DNA of 64,000 nucleotides from Pontibacter silvestris (GCF_020907275.1 NZ_JAJJWI010000004.1:177774-241773), one strand, 5' to 3'. Positions 55,129 through 64,000 are shown, counted from the first letter of the stretch. Notes: generated by a model not told the origin, from the letters alone. Made by a program: numbers and translations.

Positions 55129-57531
55129 CTAAAAAGCAAAAGTCATAGTAAGCTTAAACTTAAGGTTATCTTTTGTGCTGTCTAAAGCATAAGGGCCATA
55201 GCGGTAAAAAGCACCGATACCTACACCTGTAAAGGTTGAGCTAATAATATTGTTAAGTAGCAGACCAGATTCGTAGAAGCCTTTTTGCATAGTTTGGTAG
55301 GATGCTTCGCCTAGTTGTGACAAAGGCTTGTTTAAATCGCCAAAGCCAACATTCGTAACAACAGCCAGCGTAGGCTGAAAATACCTGGTGCGAAAGAGTA
55401 GTTTGCCAAAGTCTTGTTTAAAGAATAAGGCAGCATAACGATCAGAAAAAAAATCATAAGGCCCCATTGTTTCAAAGCCTTCTCCTGCATATACTTTGTA
55501 GTCGTGATGGTAACTGCCAAAGCCATTGTAGAGGCCGACGAATGGCGCGTTGCCTTGCACCAGTCCTCCGGCCAGAGTAATACTTGTTAAGCCAATGCTG
55601 CGCTGCCTGAACGAGGCTTCTACGCGGGCATCCAGTTTGTTATAGCTGTAGTCGCCGTTAAGCAGCCCGTTAATGCCTCTGGTGTATTGCAGCCATAGTG
55701 TCGGGTAATGGGTTGCGACAGGCATCGTCATTCCAAACTGCTGTATCAGATGCTCCCCATAGGCAAAACGAAATCCTGCACTAGCCTCTGTTATGTTAAA
55801 CACACTAGGTTGATCTTCTGTAGAGGTTATGCCTAAAGTTGGGTGGCGCTGTTCCTTGCGAAGCATAGTCTGTAGCTGCACATAGCGCAGTAAGCGGCCA
55901 GAGAGAGCAACACTACTGTGCGTGGTGTAGTCTAAGTTAGTAAGCACAGGAGACCGGAAATTGAACAAAGTGTTCTGGGGTTTAAAAGGCAGGCGGCGGC
56001 CACCTGGTTCTAATACATCTTCAAAAAACGTTGCTGCCAAGGTAAACTCTGACGGTTGATGTAGTATAAAAGAGGCATCGGCGCCATATTTCTGCTTCTC
56101 ATCTTTAAACCCATAGGCCCAGTACCCGCCTATGGTAAAGCGTTCGGAGAAGCGGTTATTAGTGTGAGCTCCTATACCTAATCGGAGTCCTTCGAACCTG
56201 CTGATGCGTAGGAACCGCTTTAGGTTCAGGCTAACAGCTCCAATAGGTATTTGTTGGGAAGCCAGCGCCTCAAATGTGCGTATGGTGCGGTCTAAACCGT
56301 CAGCTCTGCCTACACTGTCTAACCTTTGATAAGTACGGAGGTCTAAGGAGCTAAGTGAGTCGGAGCGATATTGTTGCCAGAACGAATCTGGCTGCAAATG
56401 TGCGTCCGGCTCTTGATGCAAGGCTATTACACCAAAATCAGCTCTTTTTAAATTAGGACTAAGATTGATGTTGGTAATATAGGTGCGAATGAGGCCATAA
56501 GGCTGATGCCCGCGTAACTGAATTTGTGGAATCGTTATTTCCACGTCCAGCTCTGTTGGAAACCATTGCCTGCCATTGATTAGTTTATACTGTTGTTGCA
56601 GTTTTATACCGCGTTTATCATCAGCGGCAGACTCAGCAATTATATTCTGCACAGCCCACCCATTACTGTTGATGTAGAGCAATCCTTTCAATCCTTCAAA
56701 GTTTCGCCCTCGCTCAGGCTTATAAGAAATGATAAAAGTGGTGTCCTGGCCTACAACAGAAGTTTCTTCTAAAATAAAATCGTACTTGCTTGTGCTGCCA
56801 GTGCTTAGGGGGCTTAGGTAGTGTTTCCCAAAGAAGACAGGCATATCGTCATAAACAGAAAAATCACGAGCTTCCACAGCTACAATGCCAAAGTTGGGCT
56901 GCTGCAAGCCTGACACTCGTGTAGCCAGTATTGTTTCTTTGTGGTTGTTCGGCTTAAGGTAAGCATAGTCCGTAATGCTCTCTGAAAGAAAGAGGTGCTG
57001 CCTGTTTAGCATGTTTCGCATTTTCAGGAAAGAAGAATCTGCTGCTGAAAGTGTTGCCGCCTTGTTAACATCTATTTCCTGCTGTGGAGATGCTGAGAGG
57101 ATAAACTTGTTATAAGATCGATAGGTATATGCCTGTAGGTTATCCAGTTTGTGGAGCTGCCGGTTCCGGTTTGCCAGCCGTACAATACGGTGCGCCGGAT
57201 TCTCTCCCGACATAATAACTACCTCCTCCAGCCGTGCCGCCACTGGTTGAAGATAAATATTTAAAGCACCTGCCGAGTCGGGGTAAACAATTTGAGGATT
57301 GTACCCAACATAACTGAAGCGGATGCTGGATATGGGGTGACTGTGCCGTAGTTGATACTCGCCATCCAGGTTGGTAGTGGTACCTGTCTCGCCCTCATTA
57401 GCAGCAATACTCACAAAAGGCAGGCGTTCATTAGACCTGGCATCACGAACGACACCCCGTACTTCCCGCACCTGGGCTATAGTAGGCACGAACAGAATAG
57501 CAAAAAAGAATAGCAGTATAAAACGTAGCAT
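55129..57531 (-). CDS. DUF5686 family outer-membrane protein with carboxypeptidase-regulatory-like domain
   Basis: An 800-residue protein with a signal peptide (FILLFFFAILFVPTIAQ). A CarboxypepD_reg-like domain lies at about 20-110 (VREVRGVVRDARSNERLPFV), followed by the DUF5686 region (AHRIVRLANRNRQLHKLDNL, YTYRSYNKFIL). The C-terminal half is beta-strand-rich and ends in KFKLTMTFAF, typical of an outer-membrane barrel. Function unknown. It lies downstream of the PAP2 gene but behind a strong terminator. Confidence 0.9.
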   Translation of the reverse strand: MLRFILLFFFAILFVPTIAQVREVRGVVRDARSNERLPFVSIAANEGETGTTTNLDGEYQLRHSHPISSIRFSYVGYNPQIVYPDSAGALNIYLQPVAARLEEVVIMSGENPAHRIVRLANRNRQLHKLDNLQAYTYRSYNKFILSASPQQEIDVNKAATLSAADSSFLKMRNMLNRQHLFLSESITDYAYLKPNNHKETILATRVSGLQQPNFGIVAVEARDFSVYDDMPVFFGKHYLSPLSTGSTSKYDFILEETSVVGQDTTFIISYKPERGRNFEGLKGLLYINSNGWAVQNIIAESAADDKRGIKLQQQYKLINGRQWFPTELDVEITIPQIQLRGHQPYGLIRTYITNINLSPNLKRADFGVIALHQEPDAHLQPDSFWQQYRSDSLSSLDLRTYQRLDSVGRADGLDRTIRTFEALASQQIPIGAVSLNLKRFLRISRFEGLRLGIGAHTNNRFSERFTIGGYWAYGFKDEKQKYGADASFILHQPSEFTLAATFFEDVLEPGGRRLPFKPQNTLFNFRSPVLTNLDYTTHSSVALSGRLLRYVQLQTMLRKEQRHPTLGITSTEDQPSVFNITEASAGFRFAYGEHLIQQFGMTMPVATHYPTLWLQYTRGINGLLNGDYSYNKLDARVEASFRQRSIGLTSITLAGGLVQGNAPFVGLYNGFGSYHHDYKVYAGEGFETMGPYDFFSDRYAALFFKQDFGKLLFRTRYFQPTLAVVTNVGFGDLNKPLSQLGEASYQTMQKGFYESGLLLNNIISSTFTGVGIGAFYRYGPYALDSTKDNLKFKLTMTFAF

Positions 57532-57542
57532 CCGGTAAAGAT

Positions 57543-57591
57543 AAAAAGAAATGGCGCTTCCCCATCCCTGAGAAAAGCGCCATTTCTTTTT
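57543..57591 (-). terminator. Terminator of the PAP2 gene
   Basis: A perfect 17-bp stem (57543-57559 with 57575-57591) with a 15-nt loop, flanked by A- and T-runs. It lies between two minus-strand genes and would stop the PAP2 transcript. Confidence 0.88.
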
Positions 57592-57603
57592 ATTTAACTG
57601 ATG

Positions 57604-58455
57604 TTAGAACTGCAGAGAGAAAGCCATACCTACGTTGCCTCCCGGTAGCATAACAGGCACGACCGTAGCTGTATTCAGGCCTCCCCCTTTTGTTAGCTTG
57701 GCATGTATCCAGTACACCGTGTTTACCGAAAGTATACCTACGCCAGCTCCGGCCAATACATCGGACATCCAGTGGGCATTATTTAATACACGTAGTACAC
57801 CCGTTGCCCCGGCAATGCTATAACTTGCCACACTCACCCAAGGACTTTTATGTCGGAATTCCTTATCCATAAAGGTGGCAATGGTAAAAGCATAAGCCGT
57901 ATGCCCGGAAGGAAAAGCCTCTCGTTTTTCGTTTGGACGATCAATGTCTGTAAACCTTTTAGTAGGCCATACCATAGCTGAGGTAAGCGCACCTGCCGAA
58001 ACCAGCAGCAATGTCTGTCGACCCAGTTCATGCCTGTTCTGCGACGATACTAAGTTAAAACCATAAAGCCCTACCAGTGGTGCCAGCATGGCAAAATCAT
58101 CGGCATTGGTGGCAAATTCAGGGAAAGCCCTGGTTCTGTAATTAAAAACGTCATGACTGCTTAAAATGCCCCGGCCCCCGATGGTGTAGATACCTGCCCC
58201 AATAAGTGCCACCGAAGGGATAACCGCTCTCTTCAGGAAGCGCTTATTATCACCCTCTAAACGTTGCGCATCGGTAAAGGGGCTCTTCTGGCCCGGCAGT
58301 ACAGTGTCGGCCGGAAGCACAAAGGCTGAGTCAGGGTGTGTAGTTAGGGCAGAATCAGGCTGCACCTGAGCCTGTGCAGCAATAGGGCTTATAAACAGAC
58401 TAAGCCATAATAAATGTATTGTCAGTATGTTGGGGAGTTTTAAAGTTTTGGTCAT
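57604..58455 (-). CDS. PAP2 superfamily phosphatase
   Basis: A 283-residue protein with a signal peptide (LLWLSLFISPIAAQAQ). The three phosphatase motifs are KRFTDIDRP (KxxxxxxRP), FPSGHTAYAF (PSGH) and GVLRVLNNAHWMSDVLAG (R-x5-H-x3-D). It would dephosphorylate lipid phosphates such as undecaprenyl diphosphate or lipid A on the periplasmic side. ATG at 58455 is chosen over an in-frame TTG at 58476. The C-terminus (VGMAFSLQF) resembles an outer-membrane strand end. Confidence 0.9.
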   Translation of the reverse strand: MTKTLKLPNILTIHLLWLSLFISPIAAQAQVQPDSALTTHPDSAFVLPADTVLPGQKSPFTDAQRLEGDNKRFLKRAVIPSVALIGAGIYTIGGRGILSSHDVFNYRTRAFPEFATNADDFAMLAPLVGLYGFNLVSSQNRHELGRQTLLLVSAGALTSAMVWPTKRFTDIDRPNEKREAFPSGHTAYAFTIATFMDKEFRHKSPWVSVASYSIAGATGVLRVLNNAHWMSDVLAGAGVGILSVNTVYWIHAKLTKGGGLNTATVVPVMLPGGNVGMAFSLQF

Positions 58456-58652
58456 GTACGGTGGCCTTTGTAACAACTTAACAATGAGTTAACATTGATA
58501 TAATCGAAGCCATTGTTAAAAAGTTTCTGATACAAATAAAGATTCTGCCACAAGTGTACAATATTTCAGCGCTGCAATTCATGGAAATGAAGCTTTGCAT
58601 GTATCCAGGCAGCAGCAGCACTATACCAGACCACCCCCAGAAAGCGTGTGCT

Positions 58653-59864
58653 TTACCTGTCCAGCTCTCCCAGTACAATGTCTACAGAGCCTACAATAGC
58701 AATCATGTCGGACACCATGCAGCCTTTGCTTATTTCGTGCAGCACCGACAGGTTTGAGAAACAAGGAGAGCGGCCTTTACAGCGGAAAGGCACATCGCTG
58801 CGGTCGGTGGTGCGGAAGAAGTAGCCTAATTCGCCTCTTGGTGTTTCAGCTCTGAAATACAGTTCCTGAGTACCTGTTGTACGGAGCTTTTTAGGGCAGG
58901 CTGCCTGTGGGTCGAAATCAGGTGTGCGTTTATGATTTCCTTCTAACCTGTCGAGGCACTGGAATATGATTTTCACAGACTCCCGGCACTCCTGTGCCCG
59001 TACATAGTTGCGGTCCCAGCAATCGCCTGTAGTACCTGCTAACCCCTTGCCTACAGGTATGTCAAACTCCAGTTCAGGGTAAACAGAGTATCCATCCACA
59101 CGGCGCAAATCGAACTTTAAGCCGGAGCCCCGCAGCATAGGACCGGAGCAGCCATAATTAATAGCTACATCCAGGGGAAGTATGCCGACGTTGGCCGTGC
59201 GATCTATAAATATCTTATTTTCGAGTAAGATGGTTTCCAGTTCGTCCAGCTTAGGCAACAGGTAGTTCACAAACTGGCGACATCGTTCCTCGAACCCGAT
59301 GGGCAGATCGTAATATAAGCCGCCGACCCAGATATAGTTATAGAGCATACGTGCGCCAGAGGCCCACTCCAGCAGGCGTTGTATGTGCTCACGGTCACGC
59401 ATCAGCCACAGGAACGGTGTAAAAGCACCAATGTCGATGCCATACGTACCGATAGCTACAAAGTGAGAAGCAATACGGTTTAATTCTGCCATTAGCACCC
59501 GGATGTACTCTACCCGCTTCGGAATCTGTTCGGTTATGCCCAGCAGCTTCTCCACGCCCATGCACCACACATGCTCAGAGTTCATGGCAGCCAGGTAGTC
59601 CATGCGGTCTACGTATGGTATCGTCTGGTTATAGGCCATGTTTTCGGCATGCTTCTCGAAGCAGCGATGCAGGTACCCGATATGCGGTGCTACGTTCGTG
59701 ATGATTTCCCCATCTGTAACTACCTCCAGGCGCAGCACTCCGTGTGTAGAAGGGTGCTGCGGTCCCATATTCACAATCATCTCTCCTGCCTGCAGGCTTT
59801 CCGCCTCAAACTTGTTCGGCTCAGACTGAAGCAGGTACTCCTTATAGATGGTAGACTGGCTCAT
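58653..59864 (-). CDS. nuoD: NADH-quinone oxidoreductase subunit D
   Basis: A 403-residue peripheral-arm subunit (49-kDa homologue) of complex [17 protein letters not shown] near the N-terminus and the quinone-site [19 protein letters not shown] are diagnostic. The C-terminus ends in [12 protein letters not shown]. It forms the quinone pocket with NuoB. nuoC, usually adjacent, lies 2 kb away with opposite-strand genes between. No other nuo genes are in the window. Confidence 0.97.
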   Translation of the reverse strand: MSQSTIYKEYLLQSEPNKFEAESLQAGEMIVNMGPQHPSTHGVLRLEVVTDGEIITNVAPHIGYLHRCFEKHAENMAYNQTIPYVDRMDYLAAMNSEHVWCMGVEKLLGITEQIPKRVEYIRVLMAELNRIASHFVAIGTYGIDIGAFTPFLWLMRDREHIQRLLEWASGARMLYNYIWVGGLYYDLPIGFEERCRQFVNYLLPKLDELETILLENKIFIDRTANVGILPLDVAINYGCSGPMLRGSGLKFDLRRVDGYSVYPELEFDIPVGKGLAGTTGDCWDRNYVRAQECRESVKIIFQCLDRLEGNHKRTPDFDPQAACPKKLRTTGTQELYFRAETPRGELGYFFRTTDRSDVPFRCKGRSPCFSNLSVLHEISKGCMVSDMIAIVGSVDIVLGELDR

Positions 59865-60187
59865 ATGAATTATTGATTACTACAAAGTTCGTAAAAAAGA
59901 GGGATTTGTGCAGAAGAATATAGCTGCATTACGCGGATTGTAACAAATGTTGTTCCTTGCTTAATCTACCAATGTACAGCCAGGTAGCTTATATAACTAC
60001 TTATTCTTTTCTTAAGGGATGTTCTTAGAAAGAGGAATTCCTTTGTAAAAGGATAGCCTTATTAGAGTACATTTTTGTTTATATATAGTATATTCGTTAG
60101 TTCAGATGCTTTTACACAACCACCCTTAGTTGGCTAAACGTAACAATTACTTATCTTACACTAGTTACCACACATTACAAAAACAAA
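59865..60187. other. AT-rich gap between nuoD and the DinB pseudogene
   Basis: A 323-bp gap without a gene or clear hairpin. On the minus strand near 59886 there is GAACTTTG, one base off the -7 consensus, which could serve nuoD. Confidence 0.5.
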
Positions 60188-60642
60188 ATGGAGTCGATAT
60201 TTAAAATTTGGAAAACAAATAGAAAGCTTTACTTAGACTTTTTTGAAAATACAGTTTAGATCAACTAAATAAAATTCCAGATGGATTCAATAATAATCTG
60301 ATATGGAATATAGGACATATAATAGTCGCTCAACAAGTTTTAATATATATATCATCAGATTTAGAAGGATACATTTCAGAGGAACTATTAAATTTGTACA
60401 GACCAGGAACTAAGCCGGCAAAGCAAGCTTCAGATACTGAAGTAAATGAATTAAAAGAACTCCTGATTTCACTAATTGAAAGAACTGAATCAGATTTCTT
60501 TGATGGGAAATTCATTATATATAATGAACGGACGACAAGTATGGGGTTTCACTTAGCCTCATTAAAAGAAGCCCTGGAATATAACAATTATCACGAAGGT
60601 TTACACCTTGGATATATGATGAATATTCGAAAGCTTGTTTGA
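60188..60642 (+). pseudogene. DinB family gene with frameshift
   Basis: The ATG at 60188 starts MESIFKIWKTNRKLYLDFFE and stops at a TAG at 60257-60259. One frame back, the protein continues YSLDQLNKIPDGFNNNLIWN, then IGHIIVAQQVLIYI and near the C-terminus NNYHEGLHLGYMM, typical of DinB-like four-helix-bundle proteins with His metal ligands. A single A missing from the A-run at 60246-60249 explains the shift. The segment is visibly more AT-rich than its neighbours, which suggests recent acquisition. It could be a true pseudogene or a homopolymer sequencing error. Confidence 0.8.
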
Positions 60643-60745
60643 TAAATACACAGAAGAAGGAATAGAATGTGTGGTAACAATGCCTATAAGTAATCGGGGT
60701 GTGTGGCTTAAATGGAAAGATAAATGGGCAGAGCTAAAACGATAA
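60635..60745 (+). other. Short possible coding remnant after DinB
   Basis: A 36-codon frame with possible TTG start reads FDKYTEEGIECVVTMPISNR and ends in KWKDKWAELKR. Its composition looks protein-like, but it is too short to assign and overlaps the DinB end. It may be the tail of a lost gene. Confidence 0.25.
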
Positions 60746-60805
60746 GATCAGGCAAAGAATCTCCAACTACCTATGGCCTTGGTCTTTAAAAAAACTTACA
60801 TACTT

Positions 60806-60994
60806 ATGAAACCGCAATATCTCCTCCTACTCATCCCGCTGCTGATAGTAGATATACTAACCTTTACCGAAGTGGCTTCACTGGTGCGGCAACCGTCTGA
60901 TATGGCTGTAGCAACCGGGCTGTTTTTGTTGGTTGTGTTGATTGCTGCCAATTTCTTTGTTATTAGATATGCAATTTCCAAACTTAACGCTTAA
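60806..60994 (+). CDS. Small membrane protein upstream of prohibitin-like gene
   Basis: A 62-residue protein with two TM helices (YLLLLIPLLIVDILTF and GLFLLVVLIAANFFVIRYAI). The ATG at 60806 is preferred over an upstream frame from 60773. Its stop codon is followed at once by the prohibitin ATG, so the two are translationally coupled and the products may work together in the membrane. No family recognised. Confidence 0.7.
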   Translation: MKPQYLLLLIPLLIVDILTFTEVASLVRQPSDMAVATGLFLLVVLIAANFFVIRYAISKLNA

Positions 60995-61789
60995 ATGAAC
61001 CGACAGATTTTTACCTGGAGTATCGCTTTTGTGCTGATACTGTTCTTTTCGATTACCGCCATGAAATCCTGCACAAGAATAGATGCAGGGCACGAAGGCA
61101 TTCTGGTTAAACTGTATGGTACCGGCAAAGGTGTGCAGGACGTATCGCTGGTAACAGGGCGCGTATGGTACAACCCTTTAACAGAAGATGTGTTCCAGTT
61201 TCCAACATTTGTGCAGACGATAGACTATGAAGCTTTTACCGTTAACGCCAAAGACGGCTCCGTTTTTACCGTTGATCCTACTATTTCTTTCAGGGTTATT
61301 CCCGGCCAGAGCCCCAGAATATTTAGCAAGTACCGCAAAGAAATAGAGCAGATCACCACAACAACTCTTTACAACTATACCAGAGATGCCTTCCGTATTC
61401 AGTTTAACCAATACAGTACTGATAGTATTATATCTAACAGGCAGTCTTTCGAAGACAAGGTGCAGGTAGCTTTGGGGGAGTCGCTTAAAAAAGAAGGCTT
61501 TGAGCTGGAGCAAATGACAAGCGGGCTTCAGTACCCGGATGAGATTGTGCGTGCTGTAAACCTAAAGAACCGGGCTGTGCAGCAGGCCCTGCAAGTGGAG
61601 AATGAGTTGAAAGTAGCTGAAGCTCAGGCGCGTAAGAAAATTGTAGAAGCTGAGGCCGAAGCAAGAGCAAACGAACTGCGCCAGCGTACGCTTACACCAT
61701 TGCTCATTCAGCAGCAGTTTATTGAGAAGTGGGATGGGAAAACACCACTTTACGGCAACTTGCCCACTTTCTTCAAGAACGTACAGTAA
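60995..61789 (+). CDS. Prohibitin / SPFH (Band 7) family membrane protein
   Basis: A 264-residue protein with one N-terminal TM helix (IFTWSIAFVLILFFSIT), an SPFH domain (DAGHEGILVKLYGTGKGVQD, VNAKDGSVFTVDPTISFRV), and a charged Ala/Glu/Arg coiled coil (about 205-240). Prohibitin-like proteins form membrane rings that organise microdomains and proteases. Co-transcribed with the small membrane protein and convergent with nuoC. Confidence 0.92.
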   Translation: MNRQIFTWSIAFVLILFFSITAMKSCTRIDAGHEGILVKLYGTGKGVQDVSLVTGRVWYNPLTEDVFQFPTFVQTIDYEAFTVNAKDGSVFTVDPTISFRVIPGQSPRIFSKYRKEIEQITTTTLYNYTRDAFRIQFNQYSTDSIISNRQSFEDKVQVALGESLKKEGFELEQMTSGLQYPDEIVRAVNLKNRAVQQALQVENELKVAEAQARKKIVEAEAEARANELRQRTLTPLLIQQQFIEKWDGKTPLYGNLPTFFKNVQ

Positions 61790-61881
61790 CTGAAATACAG
61801 GTAGCGTCTTTAGCAAAGGCTGTTGCGGCAAAAACACTCATAAGACTACTGTAGACACGGTGAGGTTTGGAATAAGAAGCC

Positions 61882-62475
61882 TTAACTCGGCTTCTCCCGC
61901 TTATCAGAGAAAGGCGTAGGTACTCCGGTTAACTGCTGAGGCTCTCCTTTAAAGCCATTGAACTCGTTGTGCTGGTCGAAGGGTACTTTAATGCCGTGGT
62001 AGTAATCCTGTAGCTTGTAATCTTTACGGAGTGGGTGCCCCTCCCAATCGGCAGCGCAAAGAATACGGCGCATGTCAGGGTGGTTTTTAAAGTAAATGCC
62101 TACCATATCATAAACCTCGCGTTCGTGCCAGTCTGCTGTGCGCCAGATGTGGCTGACGGTTGGTACCTCCGGCATCGGCTCGTCGGCTGTGTTGCGGGGC
62201 ACCATTACTTTTAAGGTCAGGTGATGATCGTAAGGGATAGAGTAAAGGTTGTACACTACCTCCATGGTACCCGCATCAGGGCCATTATCTATGCCTGTCA
62301 CGCAGGAGAGAAAATCGAAGTAAGTCTGCCCATTGTCATGCAGCTCCAGACACACCCCTGCCAACTGCGCTGGTTGTATAACCAGGTACGGCTGCGGGTT
62401 GTCACTATTTTCTGAAACTACAACTTCTGCACCAAACTGTTCTCTAAGCAAATTTTTTATTTCTTCGAAAGTCAC
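61882..62475 (-). CDS. nuoC: NADH-quinone oxidoreductase subunit C
   Basis: A 197-residue peripheral subunit (30-kDa homologue) of complex I. The signature is WHEREVYDMVGIYFKNHPDM with RRILCAADWEGHPLRKDY. It binds NuoD. The gene stands alone with its own -7 element and is separated from nuoD by three plus-strand gene units. Confidence 0.97.
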   Translation of the reverse strand: MTFEEIKNLLREQFGAEVVVSENSDNPQPYLVIQPAQLAGVCLELHDNGQTYFDFLSCVTGIDNGPDAGTMEVVYNLYSIPYDHHLTLKVMVPRNTADEPMPEVPTVSHIWRTADWHEREVYDMVGIYFKNHPDMRRILCAADWEGHPLRKDYKLQDYYHGIKVPFDQHNEFNGFKGEPQQLTGVPTPFSDKREKPS

Positions 62476-62505
62476 GCTGCTATCAACCTAATTGTAAATC
62501 TATTG

Positions 62506-62513
62506 CAAAGGTA
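62506..62513 (-). promoter_or_regulatory. -7 element (TACCTTTG) of nuoC
   Basis: On the minus strand a full TAnnTTTG match 30 bp upstream of the nuoC ATG. Confidence 0.55.
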
Positions 62514-62611
62514 CCATATGAGTGCGTAAAATGTAATGTTTAGCTTATACTTTAGGTTAATGTTCCCTCGCATTCTATTAATATATAAAGTTCTTACCAA
62601 CCTTGCCTTTA

Positions 62612-62619
62612 TATATTTG
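62612..62619 (+). promoter_or_regulatory. -7 element (TATATTTG), possible distal promoter
   Basis: A full TAnnTTTG match about 395 bp upstream of the HisC-like gene; if used it would give a long leader including the hairpin at 62872-62918. Confidence 0.35.
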
Positions 62620-62871
62620 TTATCAATGTTATTAATTGTTTGTAATATTCATCCTTTGTTATTATTATTTTTATAAATAATAATGATTTTTAATAGTAAA
62701 TACTTCTTTTTTAAAAGATAATTTAATAAATTACTTATTAAGTATCTGACAAGGGCGAATTGAAGCCTTTTGAAGGGAAACTTTAGCAGTTAAGAGTAGC
62801 GTTTTAGTAAATGCTTGTTGTACAGGTTATTGTGCTGTAAACGTTCAGTGTTCTTTTAAATCTGAAATAAA

Positions 62872-62918
62872 GCACTGTTGCTGGCGTAGCTATGCGAAGC
62901 TTTAGCGACAGCAAGTGC
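62872..62918 (+). promoter_or_regulatory. Hairpin in the leader of the HisC-like gene
   Basis: GCACT and TGCTG on the left pair with CAGCA and AGTGC on the right (10 bp with a 2-nt bulge), with a further GC-rich inner stem. No T-tract follows. It ends 95 bp before the ATG. Confidence 0.4.
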
Positions 62919-63013
62919 ATGTTTACCAGAAGAATGGCTATGTATGGTAGTTGCTCTGCTGGCAGTAAAGTGTCAACTGATTTCTAACCTAACTTTAATT
63001 ATAATTCATCGCC

Positions 63014-64000
63014 ATGGCTAACCAAATGAACCGCCGTAACTGGCTCAAAGCAAGTGCTCTTTTAGCTGGAGGTGTTGCTGTTTTTCGCTCCGGTATTAGT
63101 TCTGTCGCAGCAATGCCTGCCGCCTTTGCCAAAAATCGTGCGACACGCATAACTGATGAGACTGCTACACTGGCTGCTCCTCCGGAAATGAAAGCCCGCC
63201 TGCTTGCCAATGAGAACCCATTTGGTCCATCTGAAAAAGCAAAAAAAGCAATGCAGGAAGCCTTGCCTAACAGCTACCAATATCCATTTATGTACAGCCA
63301 GCAGTTAAAGCAAAAGATAGCGACGCACGAAGGTATTGATGCCAAACAGGTGTTACTTGATGCTGGTTCCTCTCCCTTGCTGCTTGCTGCGGCAATGCAC
63401 TTTGCTAAAAATGGCGGGTCTATTATTACAGGAGATCCCTCTTATGATGACCTGCCTGAAAAAGCCAGAAAATTTAAGGCTAACATAGTAGAGGTGCCTT
63501 TAACAGCCGATTATAAACTGGATCTGGAGGCTATGGAGAAAAAGATAGACGGCAACACTTCGCTGGTTTATATCTGCAACCCCAATAACCCTACAGGTAC
63601 AGTGCTGGACACTGCCAAACTGAAAGCTTTTTGCGAACGGGCTTCTAAGAAGGTTCCTGTTTTTATAGATGAAGCTTATATTGATTATGTAGATGACCCA
63701 CAAGGCACTACGCTGATAGACTTGGTAAAGAAAGGAAATAATATTATTGTAGCGCGTACTTTTTCTAAGCTATATGGCTTTGCCGGGCTTCGTGTTGGTT
63801 ACGTGGTAGCACAGCCTGATATGATTGACACGCTGAGCATATACAGCTCTGGCGCTTTCAGTATTTCGGCTCCTTCTATTCAGGCTGCTCTGGTAAGTTA
63901 CCAGGATAAGGAATACATGAATAACACGCTGCAGAAAACAGCTGCTTCTAAGAAGTTCCTGTATGAAACGCTAAAGAAAGAAGGCTATGAATATATTCCT
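63014..64000 (+). CDS. Tat-exported histidinol-phosphate aminotransferase-like enzyme (3' end outside window)
   Basis: The first 329 codons of a PLP-dependent class I/II aminotransferase of the HisC type. NPNNPTGT binds substrate and cofactor, DEAYIDY holds the PLP-ring Asp and Tyr, and the Schiff-base Lys is in ARTFSKLYGFAGLRVGY. The N-terminus NRRNWLKASALLAGGVAVF is a twin-arginine signal, so the enzyme is probably exported folded to the periplasm, unlike biosynthetic HisC. No his genes are nearby. The substrate is not known. The ATG at 63014 is chosen; a second Met follows at 63026. Confidence 0.9.
   Translation, partial: MANQMNRRNWLKASALLAGGVAVFRSGISSVAAMPAAFAKNRATRITDETATLAAPPEMKARLLANENPFGPSEKAKKAMQEALPNSYQYPFMYSQQLKQKIATHEGIDAKQVLLDAGSSPLLLAAAMHFAKNGGSIITGDPSYDDLPEKARKFKANIVEVPLTADYKLDLEAMEKKIDGNTSLVYICNPNNPTGTVLDTAKLKAFCERASKKVPVFIDEAYIDYVDDPQGTTLIDLVKKGNNIIVARTFSKLYGFAGLRVGYVVAQPDMIDTLSIYSSGAFSISAPSIQAALVSYQDKEYMNNTLQKTAASKKFLYETLKKEGYEYIP

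Larger units (their letters stand above)
62476..63013. other. AT-rich divergent region between nuoC and the HisC-like gene
   Basis: A 538-bp gap. It holds the nuoC -7 element (62506-62513), a plus-strand TATATTTG (62612-62619) far from the next gene, a very AT-rich stretch at about 62640-62750 and a hairpin at 62872-62918. No gene is visible. Confidence 0.55.

Overview
The window looks like chromosomal DNA of a Bacteroidota bacterium of the order Cytophagales, probably close to Pontibacter, Hymenobacter or Adhaeribacter. Three things support this. It carries the gliding/type IX secretion genes gldK-gldL-gldM-gldN with a PorP/SprF protein and a PorW/SprE-like lipoprotein. It has typical Bacteroidota families (DUF5686, DUF4271, DUF4286, a CarboxypepD_reg TonB receptor). 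Many genes are preceded by the Bacteroidota -7 promoter element TAnnTTTG, and Shine-Dalgarno sequences are largely absent. Genus is inference only; no rRNA or tRNA gene was seen.

Layout. 1-8.4 kb: the end of an SGNH hydrolase, polA, a small PepSY-like secreted protein, and an NtrC-type response regulator that converges on a hybrid histidine kinase. 8.6-16.7 kb: a lemA/TPM-domain operon, a 2OG-Fe(II) oxygenase, a prolyl oligopeptidase, an acyl-ACP thioesterase with a GNAT acetyltransferase, a broken small membrane gene, a DUF4286 gene and a lipoprotein whose start codon lies in an inverted repeat. 16.9-22.4 kb: an MFS transporter, a frameshifted DUF3052/YdeI gene, and a probable metal-uptake operon (His-rich protein, TonB receptor, lipoprotein). 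22.7-30.8 kb: htpG, a MORN-like lipoprotein, yraN, lipB, a WecA-type phosphotransferase, a DUF4271 protein and hemD. 30.9-43.8 kb: porP/sprF and gldKLMN on the plus strand, then uvrC, a class A penicillin-binding protein and porW/sprE as a minus-strand operon. 44.1-49.9 kb: the ATP synthase operon with two small membrane proteins, then a, c, b, delta, alpha and gamma; beta and epsilon are not here. 50.1-58.5 kb: a PafA-type phosphatase, inorganic pyrophosphatase, a UbiA-like membrane protein, a bifunctional NAD(P)HX repair enzyme, a DUF5686 protein and a PAP2 phosphatase. 58.6-64 kb: nuoD and nuoC, separated by oppositely oriented genes (a frameshifted DinB gene, a small membrane protein and a prohibitin-like protein), then a Tat-exported histidinol-phosphate aminotransferase homologue cut by the window end.

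How the genes work together. GldL-GldM form the proton-driven motor of type IX secretion, GldK-GldN form the periplasmic ring, and PorP/SprF and PorW/SprE are accessory parts. ATP synthase and NuoC/NuoD belong to respiration. The kinase and regulator may form a sigma-54 signalling pair. The His-rich/TonB/lipoprotein operon looks like an outer-membrane metal acquisition unit.

The most unusual signals are not whole new gene systems. They are three TCTACA hexamers spaced exactly 20 bp apart upstream of the PepSY-like gene, several intercistronic hairpins without a T-tract, a start codon buried in an inverted repeat, a promoter overlapping a terminator at porP, three genes disrupted by frameshifts, and the split of nuoC from nuoD. 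I did not find strong evidence for a wholly new multi-gene system.
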